Part shown: positions 1 through 7,334 of the stretch, piece by piece
Layout of the letters: every line of letters starts with the position of its first letter
Position numbering within the stretch: the first letter of the stretch is position 1
NCBI GenBank assembly: GCA_947627075.1
Contig: CANQUR010000058.1
Span: 1 to 9,402 of the forward strand
Direction of reading: 5' to 3'
Length of the DNA stretch: 9,402 bases
DNA from: an uncultured Clostridia bacterium
GTDB lineage: Bacteria > Bacillota > Clostridia > Christensenellales > Pumilibacteraceae
Position numbers and translations under genes: made by a program
The notes under the pieces: model-generated
Databases searched by the model: none
What the model saw: the letters and a program-made list of their open reading frames with translations, nothing else
What the model was told of the DNA's origin: nothing

Positions 1-331
1 TAAGTAATGCAAAGATTATGCTTATTGCCACGGAGTTCAATTTTTTCAGCAAAAGGGCGCCCGCTATGCCTCCGACTATCACACCTCCGCCCACCGCAAG
101 GGTTAGCTTAAGGTCGAAATATCCGCCTGAAACGTATGTTATCGCGCTTGCTATGCTTATAGGCAATATTATCAACATGGCGGTAGCGTGTGAAGGCTTG
201 GTATCCTCCTTCAATAACTTATTAAGTAGCGGCACGCACAACATTCCTCCTCCGCCGCCGAAAAAACCGTTGACTGCTCCTATGCCTATTCCGCCTGCGA
301 TCTCGACTATATTTTTTGTTCGCTTCTTCAT
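1..331 (-). CDS. TauE/SafE-family membrane transporter, N-terminal part (cut by window edge)
   Basis: The 110 visible codons encode a hydrophobic, glycine-rich membrane protein. After a basic start (MKKRTKN), residues 10-35 form a first helix with the family-type motif NGFFGGGGGMLCVPLL. It is followed by KPSHATAMLIILPISIAS (about residues 47-64), which matches the AHATSL-type second segment of TauE/SafE (DUF81) proteins. A third glycine-rich helix follows (AVGGGVIVGGIAGALLL). The family exports sulfite, sulfoacetate or related small anions across the cytoplasmic membrane, but the substrate cannot be read from this fragment. The start is ATG at 331. A GTG lies immediately upstream and an in-frame TAA directly before that, so the start is well bounded. 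No strong Shine-Dalgarno sequence is visible. The C-terminal half lies outside the window. The gene is divergent from the large surface protein and shows no obvious functional link to it. Confidence 0.85.
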   Translation of the reverse strand, partial: MKKRTKNIVEIAGGIGIGAVNGFFGGGGGMLCVPLLNKLLKEDTKPSHATAMLIILPISIASAITYVSGGYFDLKLTLAVGGGVIVGGIAGALLLKKLNSVAISIIFALL

Positions 332-352
332 CACTTATAGTTTTGCCACAAC

Positions 353-371
353 TTACGTAAAATAATTACGT
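353..371. promoter_or_regulatory. Inverted repeat, possible operator of the divergent region
   Basis: ACGTAA and TTACGT form a perfect 6-bp inverted repeat separated by five A/T bases (355-360 and 366-371). The left arm is itself part of the 8-bp palindrome TTACGTAA at 353-360, so TTACGT occurs twice, 13 bp apart. The element lies 22-40 bp upstream of the transporter start. That placement suits an operator or promoter-proximal site, but no regulator is encoded nearby. In an AT-rich spacer it could be chance. Confidence 0.25.
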
Positions 372-419
372 CAATTCTATATTAACCTCAAAGAAAATTT
401 TATTTTGCCCTCTATTTGA

Positions 420-448
420 TTGCAAAATATTGTCAAATGTTATATAAT
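420..448 (+). promoter_or_regulatory. Sigma-A-type promoter of the surface protein gene
   Basis: The -35 box TTGCAA (420-425) lies exactly 17 bp before a perfect -10 box TATAAT (443-448), inside an AT-rich stretch. Transcription would start near 455, leaving a leader of about 55 nt before the ATG at 511. A minus-strand TTGACA (431-436) lies in the spacer but has no convincing -10 box at the correct distance, so no promoter is called for the divergent transporter. Confidence 0.6.
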
Positions 449-500
449 ATAGCTTGTATGCGTATAAATAACGCTTGAAATTTACTTAAAACTTTATTGC

Positions 501-506
501 AAGGTG
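501..506 (+). promoter_or_regulatory. Ribosome binding site of the surface protein gene
   Basis: AAGGTG ends 4 nt before the ATG at 511. The spacing is short, and a second in-frame ATG at 520 would have a 13-nt spacing. The first ATG is kept because it gives the usual positively charged signal-peptide start (MKNMSKIK). Use of the second would change the protein by only three residues. Confidence 0.5.
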
Positions 507-510
507 AACA

Positions 511-3500
511 ATGAAAAACATGAGTAAAATTAAATATGTCAATTGGCTTATATGCGCGATCGTTGCGCTTGCATTGACCTTGTCATGCATTGGCTTTACG
601 GTCGACCGTTCATATGCGGACGAAACGTCAAAAACACCGACACGTTCTTCGGTGAGCATTTCGGGAAATCAATTCGATTCGTCCGGGTCGAATATAGTCA
701 AGTCTCCCTCGGGTTGGACAGGCAGTTTCATAGACAATTATTCGGGTAGCGTCGTAGCCGGCGTAGTCGATCTCAATGAAAACGTCGAACTTGACAAGTT
801 TACGGAAGCGACAAAGCTTGACAAATATTCGGAATTTCAAAAGAAGATGCCCACTACTCCGTTCGGCAAGAACACGAGCGATCCCGACAGCAATTACTAT
901 GCGCCGGGTACCAATTCCAAAGTCTTGTTGATAAACGTTTACGATGAAATGGGCTCTGCCTACGGCTATCGTTCCAACGAGATCACGCTCGATCCGGACA
1001 GCTACTATGTATTTTCCGCATGGATCAAGACAGGCTCGTTCGTTCAAAACGAGGGCGCGGTCATAAAACTCGCGGGGCTTCCTTTCGACGTGGGATTTTG
1101 GAATATCGACAATTCCGCCGACATGGACGATCCGAACAACGAATGGCTCGGTTTCAGCGAATATAGAATATATGTCGCTACCGCACATATTTCGGCTTCG
1201 GTTACATTGAACCTTCAAGTTGGCGACAGCTATATTTACGGCGAAAGCGGAAAAGACGACTATGCTCCTCATGTATATCCTTCGAGCGGATATGCTCTTT
1301 TCGACAATGTGACCTGCTACAAGATCCCCGCAAACGACTTCTATCATGAAACGGTAAAGAATACGAGCGACAAGATAACCGTGGCAGACTTCAATATATC
1401 CGCAAACGCAAAACCCGGCAATCAACCGAAGCTTTCGGACTATTTGCTCGAGAGCGAAAAGAGCGGAGTTATAGGAAGCTTCAAAAACGGGCTTAAGGGC
1501 TGGACAATTGTACACAAGGAAGGCGAAAGCTCCGGTCAATATCTTTTTGCGGACACATATGACGCAAGTAAACCCTTCGACGACGAAAACATTATAGGTC
1601 TTTCCTCGGAACCATACACTCCCAACGGAAACAGCGACTTTATGTTCGAGGAAATGGGCGACAGCAACATTGCCGTCCTTTCGGCTCAAACAAAAGCCTC
1701 GGTAGGTCTTGAATCGGATGAATTCGAAATAGAGCGCAATGCCTTTTATCGTTTGAGCGTATATGCCGCCACTCAAAACTTCGAGGACGGCAACGCTTCG
1801 ATAAGACTTATAGGCGGCAACAACGGCGAAAAAGAGGTCGAGCCTTCTATCATCTCGAGCGTTAACGGAAGCGACAGCATAAACAACAGATACGGTTGGA
1901 AAAGATATTATTTCTTTATAAACGGTTCCAAGATACAAAATTACAACTTGAAGCTTCAGTTGTGGCTCGGATTTACCTCGGCTTCTACCGGAACGGTGCT
2001 CTTTGACGATATTCGTCTCGAGAAGATCCCCTACTCGTATTTCAGTGCCAACAGCTCAAACGGAACGATCGTAACATTGGATACGGCGCCAAATACTTCT
2101 ATAGATAACGGAAGATTCTTCGACGCGGAGGATTACGATGCGGAATTCCCGCTCAAACCTTCACAATGGGCATCGATAGGCGAAGTTCCCGAAAATGCCG
2201 CTTCGGGCATGATACTCACCGACGACGAGCATTACTCGGCAAATGCCTCTCGTTACCTTGGGGCAAAGAATCCCGTTTCACAATTCAAAAACACCAATTA
2301 CAATACCTATAAATATCCTTCGATGCTTCTTTTGACCTCGAAGGACAACGGATATTTCGGTTATTCTTCGCCCGACATCTCCATCACAAACAACACGAGC
2401 TACAAGATCACAGTCACTATGCATACCGAAGATATGGGCGGCGCAGGTGCAAACCTTTGGGTAGAAGTAGATAACAAGATCATTTCCTCGATAAAGAATA
2501 TAGGATCTCATTCCGGATTTAATAAATACGAATTCTATATCGAAGGCGACACTCCGTTCTCCTCCGGTACGGGAGTCGATTATACCGCAAAGCTCAACAT
2601 TGCTTTGGGCAATCAAAACGCAAAGGCATCCGGAAGCATATTCGTTGCGGAAGCGGCAGTCGAAACCATTACATCGGACGCATTCACTGAAAAATACAAT
2701 CAATTTAAGAATGAACGCGGAGAACAGCTCAATTACGATATGTACTCGTTCAGCTCGCTCAACTTCTTCGCTTACGATAACACCGACAAAAACGCGATAA
2801 AGACTTCTTCGAACTGGTCGATAACAAATTCGGCTTCGGATTCTCAAGGCAAATACACCTACGGCGTATTCGATCCCCTTTCCAAGGATCAAAACGTCGG
2901 CGACGCTTATATACCGAGTGAGATAACAAAAATCTATAAAAATCTTCCCAACAAGTTCGAAAATGTATTTACGCTCCAGACGCGCGACACATCGGCGACA
3001 GCTCAACTTATAAATCCGCTTAAACTCGGCGCAGATTCCTACTATCTTATAACCGTTACCATGGCGGTGATATTAAATGATGGCAACGAAAGCAAGGCTA
3101 TCGGCGCTGGCTTATCGCTTACGGGCGATTATGCCGACGTAAAATTCGAAAATATCCGAACGACATCAGACGATATCAATACCTATAAATTCGTAGATTA
3201 TCAATTTTATGTAGCGACATCCAATACGGACTCCAACGTATATCTGTGCGTTTCGTTGGGCGGCAACAACGTCCATTCGGCTGTCGACGGCGAAGTTTAT
3301 ATAGCATATATCGCTTGCACCGCGCTCGGAGGAGCCGATGATACAAAGGTCGAATCGGAGACTTTGAAAATCATAAACAAGCACGTTGATGATGAGACCG
3401 AAAACCCGGACAACACCGAAGATAACGACGATGAGGAAACTACGACTCAAGTGGGCACCGACAGTGAAAAGTGGTGGCTCATCCCCTCTATCTTGTTCGG

Positions 3501-3801
3501 TATCGCTATCCTCATCGCAGTAGTAGGTTCAATAATCCGCAGTGTGCTCGACAAAAAGTCGCGCAAGCAACGAGCAAAGGAACTCAACTCCTACGACCGT
3601 CGATTGGGCTATGTCGACGAGGATACGGACGAAACCGTAAAATTCGATGATAATGTTGCCGACCAAAAGCCCATGATCGAGCAGGATGTAGAGAGCTTCA
3701 ACGACGACGAACCGATACAACAAAAGGAAGTCGCAAAGGCAACTTCCGAGAAGAAGGCAAAACAAAAGGAAGAAGCCCCGATCGACGACTTCGACGATTG
3801 A
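511..3801 (+). CDS. Large secreted, C-terminally membrane-anchored protein with four tandem CBM-like modules
   Basis: I do not recognise a named family. Residues 1-36 form a signal peptide with a basic start, a hydrophobic core from about 10 to 30, and a likely cleavage after SYA (A36). Residues about 55-940 contain four divergent repeats of roughly 190-220 residues, described in a separate entry, with the look of jelly-roll carbohydrate-binding modules. A linker rich in D, E, N and T (about 957-985) leads to one transmembrane helix at 988-1013 that begins WWLIPS. It is followed by the basic stop-transfer KKSRKQR and an 83-residue charged tail ending IDDFDD, predicted to be cytoplasmic. There is no LPXTG sortase motif and no catalytic domain that I can see. 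The likely role is surface binding of glycans or envelope material, with a tail able to contact cytoplasmic partners; this is inference. It appears monocistronic, with its own promoter and a terminator just downstream. Confidence 0.8.
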   Translation: MKNMSKIKYVNWLICAIVALALTLSCIGFTVDRSYADETSKTPTRSSVSISGNQFDSSGSNIVKSPSGWTGSFIDNYSGSVVAGVVDLNENVELDKFTEATKLDKYSEFQKKMPTTPFGKNTSDPDSNYYAPGTNSKVLLINVYDEMGSAYGYRSNEITLDPDSYYVFSAWIKTGSFVQNEGAVIKLAGLPFDVGFWNIDNSADMDDPNNEWLGFSEYRIYVATAHISASVTLNLQVGDSYIYGESGKDDYAPHVYPSSGYALFDNVTCYKIPANDFYHETVKNTSDKITVADFNISANAKPGNQPKLSDYLLESEKSGVIGSFKNGLKGWTIVHKEGESSGQYLFADTYDASKPFDDENIIGLSSEPYTPNGNSDFMFEEMGDSNIAVLSAQTKASVGLESDEFEIERNAFYRLSVYAATQNFEDGNASIRLIGGNNGEKEVEPSIISSVNGSDSINNRYGWKRYYFFINGSKIQNYNLKLQLWLGFTSASTGTVLFDDIRLEKIPYSYFSANSSNGTIVTLDTAPNTSIDNGRFFDAEDYDAEFPLKPSQWASIGEVPENAASGMILTDDEHYSANASRYLGAKNPVSQFKNTNYNTYKYPSMLLLTSKDNGYFGYSSPDISITNNTSYKITVTMHTEDMGGAGANLWVEVDNKIISSIKNIGSHSGFNKYEFYIEGDTPFSSGTGVDYTAKLNIALGNQNAKASGSIFVAEAAVETITSDAFTEKYNQFKNERGEQLNYDMYSFSSLNFFAYDNTDKNAIKTSSNWSITNSASDSQGKYTYGVFDPLSKDQNVGDAYIPSEITKIYKNLPNKFENVFTLQTRDTSATAQLINPLKLGADSYYLITVTMAVILNDGNESKAIGAGLSLTGDYADVKFENIRTTSDDINTYKFVDYQFYVATSNTDSNVYLCVSLGGNNVHSAVDGEVYIAYIACTALGGADDTKVESETLKIINKHVDDETENPDNTEDNDDEETTTQVGTDSEKWWLIPSILFGIAILIAVVGSIIRSVLDKKSRKQRAKELNSYDRRLGYVDEDTDETVKFDDNVADQKPMIEQDVESFNDDEPIQQKEVAKATSEKKAKQKEEAPIDDFDD
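673..3330 (+). repeat. Four tandem divergent beta-sandwich-like protein modules
   Basis: The same order of short motifs recurs four times in the 511-3801 protein, covering residues about 55-272, 318-507, 534-720 and 747-940. Each unit has a first core strand: YYVFSAWIKTG (165-175), FYRLSVYAATQ (412-422), SYKITVTMHTE (630-640), YYLITVTMAV (844-853). A second strand pair follows: YRIYVATAHI, RYYFFINGSK, KYEFYIEGDT, DYQFYVATSN. Each of these leads into a hydrophobic alternating strand: VTLNLQVGD, LKLQLWLGF, AKLNIALGN, VYLCVSLGG. Each unit closes with GYALFDNVTCYKI, GTVLFDDIRLEKI, GSIFVAEAAVETI or GEVYIAYIACTAL. The first two closing motifs carry the FDN/FDD pattern common at the end of CBM-like jelly rolls. 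Units 3 and 4 have lost it, so the two halves may differ in binding ability. DNA identity between units is low, which points to old duplications. Confidence 0.65.
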
Positions 3802-3816
3802 TCGATATGATATGTT

Positions 3817-3853
3817 AAAAACAGCTTCGTTTTATTGACGAAGCTGTTTTTTT
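3817..3853. terminator. Bidirectional rho-independent terminator
   Basis: A 13-bp perfect stem (3817-3829 with 3839-3851; core AACAGCTTCG / CGAAGCTGTT) closes a 9-nt loop. On the plus strand a seven-T run (3847-3853) follows, serving the surface protein gene that ends at 3801. On the minus strand a five-T run ends the operon whose last stop codon is at 3881. It is the only gene-free interval between these convergent units. Confidence 0.9.
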
Positions 3854-3880
3854 CTACTTTCATGATCTTCTATTAGTCCC

Positions 3881-4624
3881 CTACTTTATTATAAATCCGC
3901 CCGACAGATTTATCACCTCACCCGTAATAAATGACGAGTCCTCGGACGCCAAAAAGCTAACTGCCTTAGCGATATCGACGGGCTCCCCACATCTACCCAC
4001 AGGCGTTTCGGAGACAAGTTCCTTTATGGCGCTTTCCGAGACGTTTTTTATCATATCGGTCCTTATCACACCGGGCGCAACGGCATTGACCGTAATGCCC
4101 GAAGGTCCGAGTTCCTTTGCAAGCGACGTCGTAAGCCCTATGACGGCTGCCTTTGACGCGGAATACAAAGCCTCGCAAGAAGCTCCTACAAGCCCCCACA
4201 TGGACGAGATATTGATGATCCTTCCGAACCTATTAGATACCATATCCGGAATAAACGCTTTGCATACGTTGAATACCCCTTTCAAATTGACGCCTACGAC
4301 GTTTTCGAAGCTTTCGTCGTCCTCATCGATAAGCATAGCATATCTGCTTATTCCGGCATTGTTTATCACCGTGTCGACAAAACCGAAATTTCGCTTTGCG
4401 AAGTCGTAAATTTTATTTACATCCTCCGCCTTGCTTACGTCGGCGCATATGTGATCCGCTCTGCCGCCGTTTTTACAAATCAGGTTGGCAGTTTCCTCGG
4501 CAAGTGCGACGTTTTTTACGCAATTTACAATAACATTATATCCTTTTGACCCCAATTCGAGCGCGATCGCTCTGCCTATGCCGCGTGACGAGCCCGTTAT
4601 AAGCGCCGTTCGTTTTTCGTACAC
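3881..4624 (-). CDS. FabG-like short-chain dehydrogenase/reductase
   Basis: This 247-residue protein is a full-length classical SDR. It has the nucleotide-binding TGSSRGIG (10-17), NNAG (88-91), catalytic Asn113 (GVNLKG), Ser141 (in NISS), Tyr154 and Lys158 (YSASK). The PG motif is at 184-185, and the C-terminal SGG motif is at 241-243. The arginine in TGSSRGIG and the close match to FabG suggest NADPH-dependent reduction of a 3-oxoacyl thioester. However, no acyl carrier protein or other fatty-acid genes are adjacent, so another SDR substrate is possible. The start codon is GTG at 4624, which gives VYEKRTAL. An ATG two bases upstream is out of frame. It is the last gene of the operon: 11 nt separate it from the Mur ligase stop, and the terminator at 3817-3853 follows. 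Confidence 0.85.
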   Translation of the reverse strand: MYEKRTALITGSSRGIGRAIALELGSKGYNVIVNCVKNVALAEETANLICKNGGRADHICADVSKAEDVNKIYDFAKRNFGFVDTVINNAGISRYAMLIDEDDESFENVVGVNLKGVFNVCKAFIPDMVSNRFGRIINISSMWGLVGASCEALYSASKAAVIGLTTSLAKELGPSGITVNAVAPGVIRTDMIKNVSESAIKELVSETPVGRCGEPVDIAKAVSFLASEDSSFITGEVINLSGGFIIK

Positions 4625-4629
4625 ATTGA

Positions 4630-4637
4630 CCTCCTTT
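4630..4637 (-). promoter_or_regulatory. Strong Shine-Dalgarno that sets a GTG start
   Basis: On the minus strand AAAGGAGG is followed by 5 nt and then GTG at 4624. The site overlaps the TAA stop of the preceding Mur ligase gene (4636-4638), so ribosomes finishing that gene could reinitiate here. This spacing supports the GTG rather than the overlapping out-of-frame ATG at 4626. Confidence 0.75.
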
Positions 4638-6168
4638 AATAGTTATCCGGTAAGTCGTTTTCAAACAACACCGCCATTGGTACAGCGATATTTTTGAGCC
4701 CATCCATTGCCTCGTCGAGGTTTTTGACTATCGAAGCATTTTCGAAATCGCCCATGCCGCTCTTTATCATTTGTGCATTCGGTCCCACCAAAAACGCATG
4801 ATCGCAAACGGAAGCTATTTTATTTCCAAGCGTTTTGAGGCAATTTTCGGCATCGGCTCCGAGTTCCACAAAGCCCGGCGTTATTATAACTTTTGTGCCT
4901 TTATAAGTAGAAAGAATATTCAATGCGCTGTCCGCGCCGCTCGGATTGCTGTTATAGGAATCGTCGATAATCGTCATTTCGCCGTTGCGAATGATTTCCA
5001 TTCTGTGCTTTATAAATTCGAGGCTCTTGCAGCTTTCGACGATCTCATGCGCGCTCACTCCGAGTTTCATTGCCATAGCGGCGCATAACGCCACCGTGAC
5101 GGGAATATGCTCGCCTATAAGCGGAGTGCTTATCTCCACGTCATCGCCGAATATCTTGAGCGTAAAAGATGTGCCGAAAATATCGGCTTTGACATTCGAG
5201 TACGTCACGTCGCCTTCTTTTCCGCACAAAATCGCTCCGAACATATTGTTTGCAACTATATCCTCGCAATCTCCGTTCGCCACCGAATATTCGACTCCTT
5301 CGGTAACGGAAAGTTTTTCCTTGACGATATTTTCTTTGCTACCGAAAGTTTCGAGATGTTGATTCCCTATCGAAGTCAAAACGGCATATTGAGGCTTGAA
5401 CAACTTCTTCAAATATCTTATGTCGCCGGTAAATCTGGCTCCCATTTCGGCAATAAAGATCTTTTCGCCGTCATAGTGCTCGTTTATGCATTTGCAAAGT
5501 CCCATGGGAGTATTGTAGCTTTGCGGCGACGCAAACACGCTGTACTTCGCGCGGAGAAAAGATGCAAGTATATTCTTTGCCGTGGTCTTGCCGTAGCTAC
5601 CCGTTATGCCTATGACAATAGGAGACGAAGCTTTGAGTTTCTTGACCGCCTTGGCAATATACACACTGCCTATAGCCTTCTCGAGCGGCAATACGATAAA
5701 GTGCGCCAAAAGCAAAATTAACGGGCTCAATAGCGGGAGCAATCCGACAAAGGAATACATAAAGAAAGTTTCTTCGGTAAACCACAGCAACGCAAACGTT
5801 ATGAGCGAATTCAATATAAAATCGACGATCACGAGCCTTGTTATGCGAGCTGTGAATTTGAGCGGAGTTTTTTGCTTTTCCTTCATTACCGCAAACACAA
5901 AATACAGGCAAAGCAATGCAAAAAAGATATATCCGAGATAATATACGCTCGATCGTCCAAAGCACATTATAAATACAAACATCGACGTAAAACCAAAGAA
6001 CGAAAGCGCAAAATAACGCACGACATAATCGTATTTGGTGCGCTTAAACCAGGCAATAAGTCCGCTCGCTCTATACGATGAAAGTTGAAGCATTTGCATA
6101 AGCTTTAGGCAAATGAGCGTCAAGAACCACCCGCTCAATATTGACAATACTATAACGAGGACAGGCAT
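4636..6168 (-). CDS. Membrane-anchored Mur ligase family protein (MurF-like core)
   Basis: This 510-residue protein has two parts. Residues 1-165 contain about five hydrophobic helices (near 2-24, 50-70, 75-95, 108-130, 135-160). The rest is a Mur ligase core: P-loop GITGSYGKTT (187-196), NTPMG (219-223), EMGA (241-244), IGNQH (267-271) and KEKLS (283-287). The MurF-type C-terminal motif IDDSYNSNP is at 401-409. Mur ligases couple ATP hydrolysis to amide bond formation through an acyl phosphate. MurF adds D-Ala-D-Ala to the UDP-MurNAc-tripeptide, but the UDP-MurNAc-binding N-terminal domain of true MurF is replaced here by membrane helices. It probably acts at the membrane, perhaps on a lipid-linked or envelope substrate (inference). 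The usual HN in the GxHNxxN motif reads GEHIPVTVA at 352. The start ATG at 6168 has GGAGG 6 nt upstream and lies within the hydrolase gene, overlapping it by 19 nt. Confidence 0.8.
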   Translation of the reverse strand: MPVLVIVLSILSGWFLTLICLKLMQMLQLSSYRASGLIAWFKRTKYDYVVRYFALSFFGFTSMFVFIMCFGRSSVYYLGYIFFALLCLYFVFAVMKEKQKTPLKFTARITRLVIVDFILNSLITFALLWFTEETFFMYSFVGLLPLLSPLILLLAHFIVLPLEKAIGSVYIAKAVKKLKASSPIVIGITGSYGKTTAKNILASFLRAKYSVFASPQSYNTPMGLCKCINEHYDGEKIFIAEMGARFTGDIRYLKKLFKPQYAVLTSIGNQHLETFGSKENIVKEKLSVTEGVEYSVANGDCEDIVANNMFGAILCGKEGDVTYSNVKADIFGTSFTLKIFGDDVEISTPLIGEHIPVTVALCAAMAMKLGVSAHEIVESCKSLEFIKHRMEIIRNGEMTIIDDSYNSNPSGADSALNILSTYKGTKVIITPGFVELGADAENCLKTLGNKIASVCDHAFLVGPNAQMIKSGMGDFENASIVKNLDEAMDGLKNIAVPMAVLFENDLPDNY

Positions 6169-6890
6169 TCCTTACCTCCCTTCGTAAATTCACCCAATAT
6201 CAAATTGAACTTGAGATTGTTTTCGATGTAAGCAAAATGTCCGCCATGCAAAATCACGAGCGTACTGTCCGCGATCCGCCTTTTTAACTTGTGTGCCATG
6301 TAGAGCGGAGTCTCTTTGTCTTTGTTGCCCCATATTATGAGCACAGGACAAGAGATATCCTTAAGCTTATCGTCGAGATGAGCGTTCACCACGCGTACGA
6401 ATACAGGCTGCATGGATTGCGGCAATTTCAGATAGTCTATAGAACCATAGGTTTCTATATTTTTACCAAGGCGTTTAGCGCGTTTATATTTGCGTATCCT
6501 ATACGCTTTTTTCAGACTGAAATGCGGTTTGAGCCCGGCGCTGTCCACCAGCACAAGGCTTTCCACCCAATCGAAGCTACCAAGGCATATCGCCACCCTT
6601 CCGCCGAAGCTATGTCCCACGAGAATGACTTTTCGGAGTTTCAAAGCGTCCTTCATCGCCTCGATACAACCGGCATAGTCCTCTATTCCCCATTCCGACG
6701 GCGGAACGTCGCTACTGCCGAAACCGGGGAAGTCAACGGTTATCACATCGCGTCCGAGCCCGCACAAATATTCGTATGTGCCCAAAAACGAGACGTTGCT
6801 CCCGCCCCAACCGTGCAACAAGATCACAGGGGTCCCGAGTCCCATGCTTCTTTTGTAAAAAATACTTACTCCTTTATAAGAGAAAAACAT
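6150..6890 (-). CDS. Alpha/beta-fold hydrolase
   Basis: This complete 246-residue alpha/beta hydrolase has the oxyanion-hole motif HGWGG (26-30), the strand motif DFPGFGSSD (53-61) and the nucleophile elbow GHSFGG with Ser94. The acid is Asp191 (WGNKD) and the catalytic histidine is His218 (GGHFAY). It has no signal peptide, so it should act in the cytoplasm or at the inner membrane face on an ester, thioester or amide; the substrate cannot be assigned from sequence. A GGAG-type ribosome binding site lies about 9 nt before the ATG, across the rimI stop codon. Its 3' end overlaps the membrane Mur ligase by 19 nt. That tight coupling suggests the two proteins are made together and may serve one pathway. 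Confidence 0.85.
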   Translation of the reverse strand: MFFSYKGVSIFYKRSMGLGTPVILLHGWGGSNVSFLGTYEYLCGLGRDVITVDFPGFGSSDVPPSEWGIEDYAGCIEAMKDALKLRKVILVGHSFGGRVAICLGSFDWVESLVLVDSAGLKPHFSLKKAYRIRKYKRAKRLGKNIETYGSIDYLKLPQSMQPVFVRVVNAHLDDKLKDISCPVLIIWGNKDKETPLYMAHKLKRRIADSTLVILHGGHFAYIENNLKFNLILGEFTKGGKECLSSL

Positions 6891-6893
6891 TTT

Positions 6894-7334
6894 CTACTTC
6901 TCCGTATCCAAAGACTTTATAAGCACCAATGCGCTTTGTTCGCCGTAGTATTTCTTCCTTTCATAAGAGAATTTGAAGCCGAATTTCGCATAGAGTTGCT
7001 GTGCGGCTTCGTTGCCTGTCGCCACTTCGAGATATAACTTTTTTATGTTTTCCTTTTTGCATATCTTTATCACCTCATCCATGAGAGCGGTGGCAAAGCC
7101 TTTTCGTCTATACGCCTCTTTTATGACGACATTATTTATATTAAATTCATCGATGACGAATTGCCCGCTTATATATCCCGCCAAAACGCCGTCTTCCATA
7201 ACCTTAAGAGCAAGACAATTGGGATTTTTGAGCATTTCACATAAGACCGCCTCCGAGTACGGATGATAGATGTACTTGCTTTCCATAGCGGCAATCTCTT
7301 TTACGTCTTTCAAATTGAGTTCTTCTATGTTCAT
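6894..7334 (-). CDS. rimI: RimI-type N-acetyltransferase (GNAT)
   Basis: This 146-residue single-domain GNAT protein has the acetyl-CoA-binding motif YRRKGFATALM (75-85), preceded by the strand NNVVIKEA. The RimI hallmark block then follows: LEVATGNEAAQQLYAKFGF (102-120), with Tyr115 at the catalytic position and Tyr129-Tyr130 near the end. RimI acetylates the N-terminal alanine of ribosomal protein S18, and homologues can act on other N-termini. The ATG overlaps the tsaB stop codon as ATGA. An AAGGA site lies about 11 nt upstream inside tsaB. Position directly after tsaB is the common arrangement in Bacillota and supports the name over a generic GNAT label. Three bases separate its stop from the hydrolase start. 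Confidence 0.85.
   Translation of the reverse strand: MNIEELNLKDVKEIAAMESKYIYHPYSEAVLCEMLKNPNCLALKVMEDGVLAGYISGQFVIDEFNINNVVIKEAYRRKGFATALMDEVIKICKKENIKKLYLEVATGNEAAQQLYAKFGFKFSYERKKYYGEQSALVLIKSLDTEK

Noticed and set aside
18..365. Plus-strand open frame of 115 codons at the left edge
   Set aside because: The minus strand here encodes a clear TauE/SafE N-terminus with family motifs. The plus frame is proline/threonine-rich and unsupported.
451..510. Small GCGT/ACGC inverted repeat in the leader of the surface protein gene
   Set aside because: The stem is only 4 bp with a 7-nt AT loop and lacks a T-run or known motif, so it is too weak to call a regulatory structure.
511..618. Possible lipoprotein signal at Cys26 of the surface protein
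   Set aside because: The residues before the cysteine (T-L-S) do not fit a lipobox, which wants L/V/I at -3, and a standard SYA cleavage site follows at residue 36.
628..1938. Long open frame on the minus strand (436 codons) opposite the surface protein gene
   Set aside because: The plus-strand frame has a promoter, signal peptide, repeated modules and a membrane anchor. The antisense frame gives an arginine/cysteine/valine-rich sequence without recognisable motifs or ribosome binding site, as expected from mirror codon bias.
2278..3006. Second antisense open frame (242 codons) opposite the surface protein gene
   Set aside because: It has the same compositional pattern as other shadow frames and no initiation signal, and it lies fully inside a supported gene.
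5107..5721. Plus-strand open frame of 204 codons opposite the Mur ligase
   Set aside because: It is a shadow of the Mur ligase P-loop region, with no ribosome binding site and no family resemblance.
6291..7037. Plus-strand open frame of 248 codons across the hydrolase and rimI genes
   Set aside because: It is antisense to two genes with intact catalytic motifs, spans their junction, and has a histidine/arginine-rich sequence without domain features.
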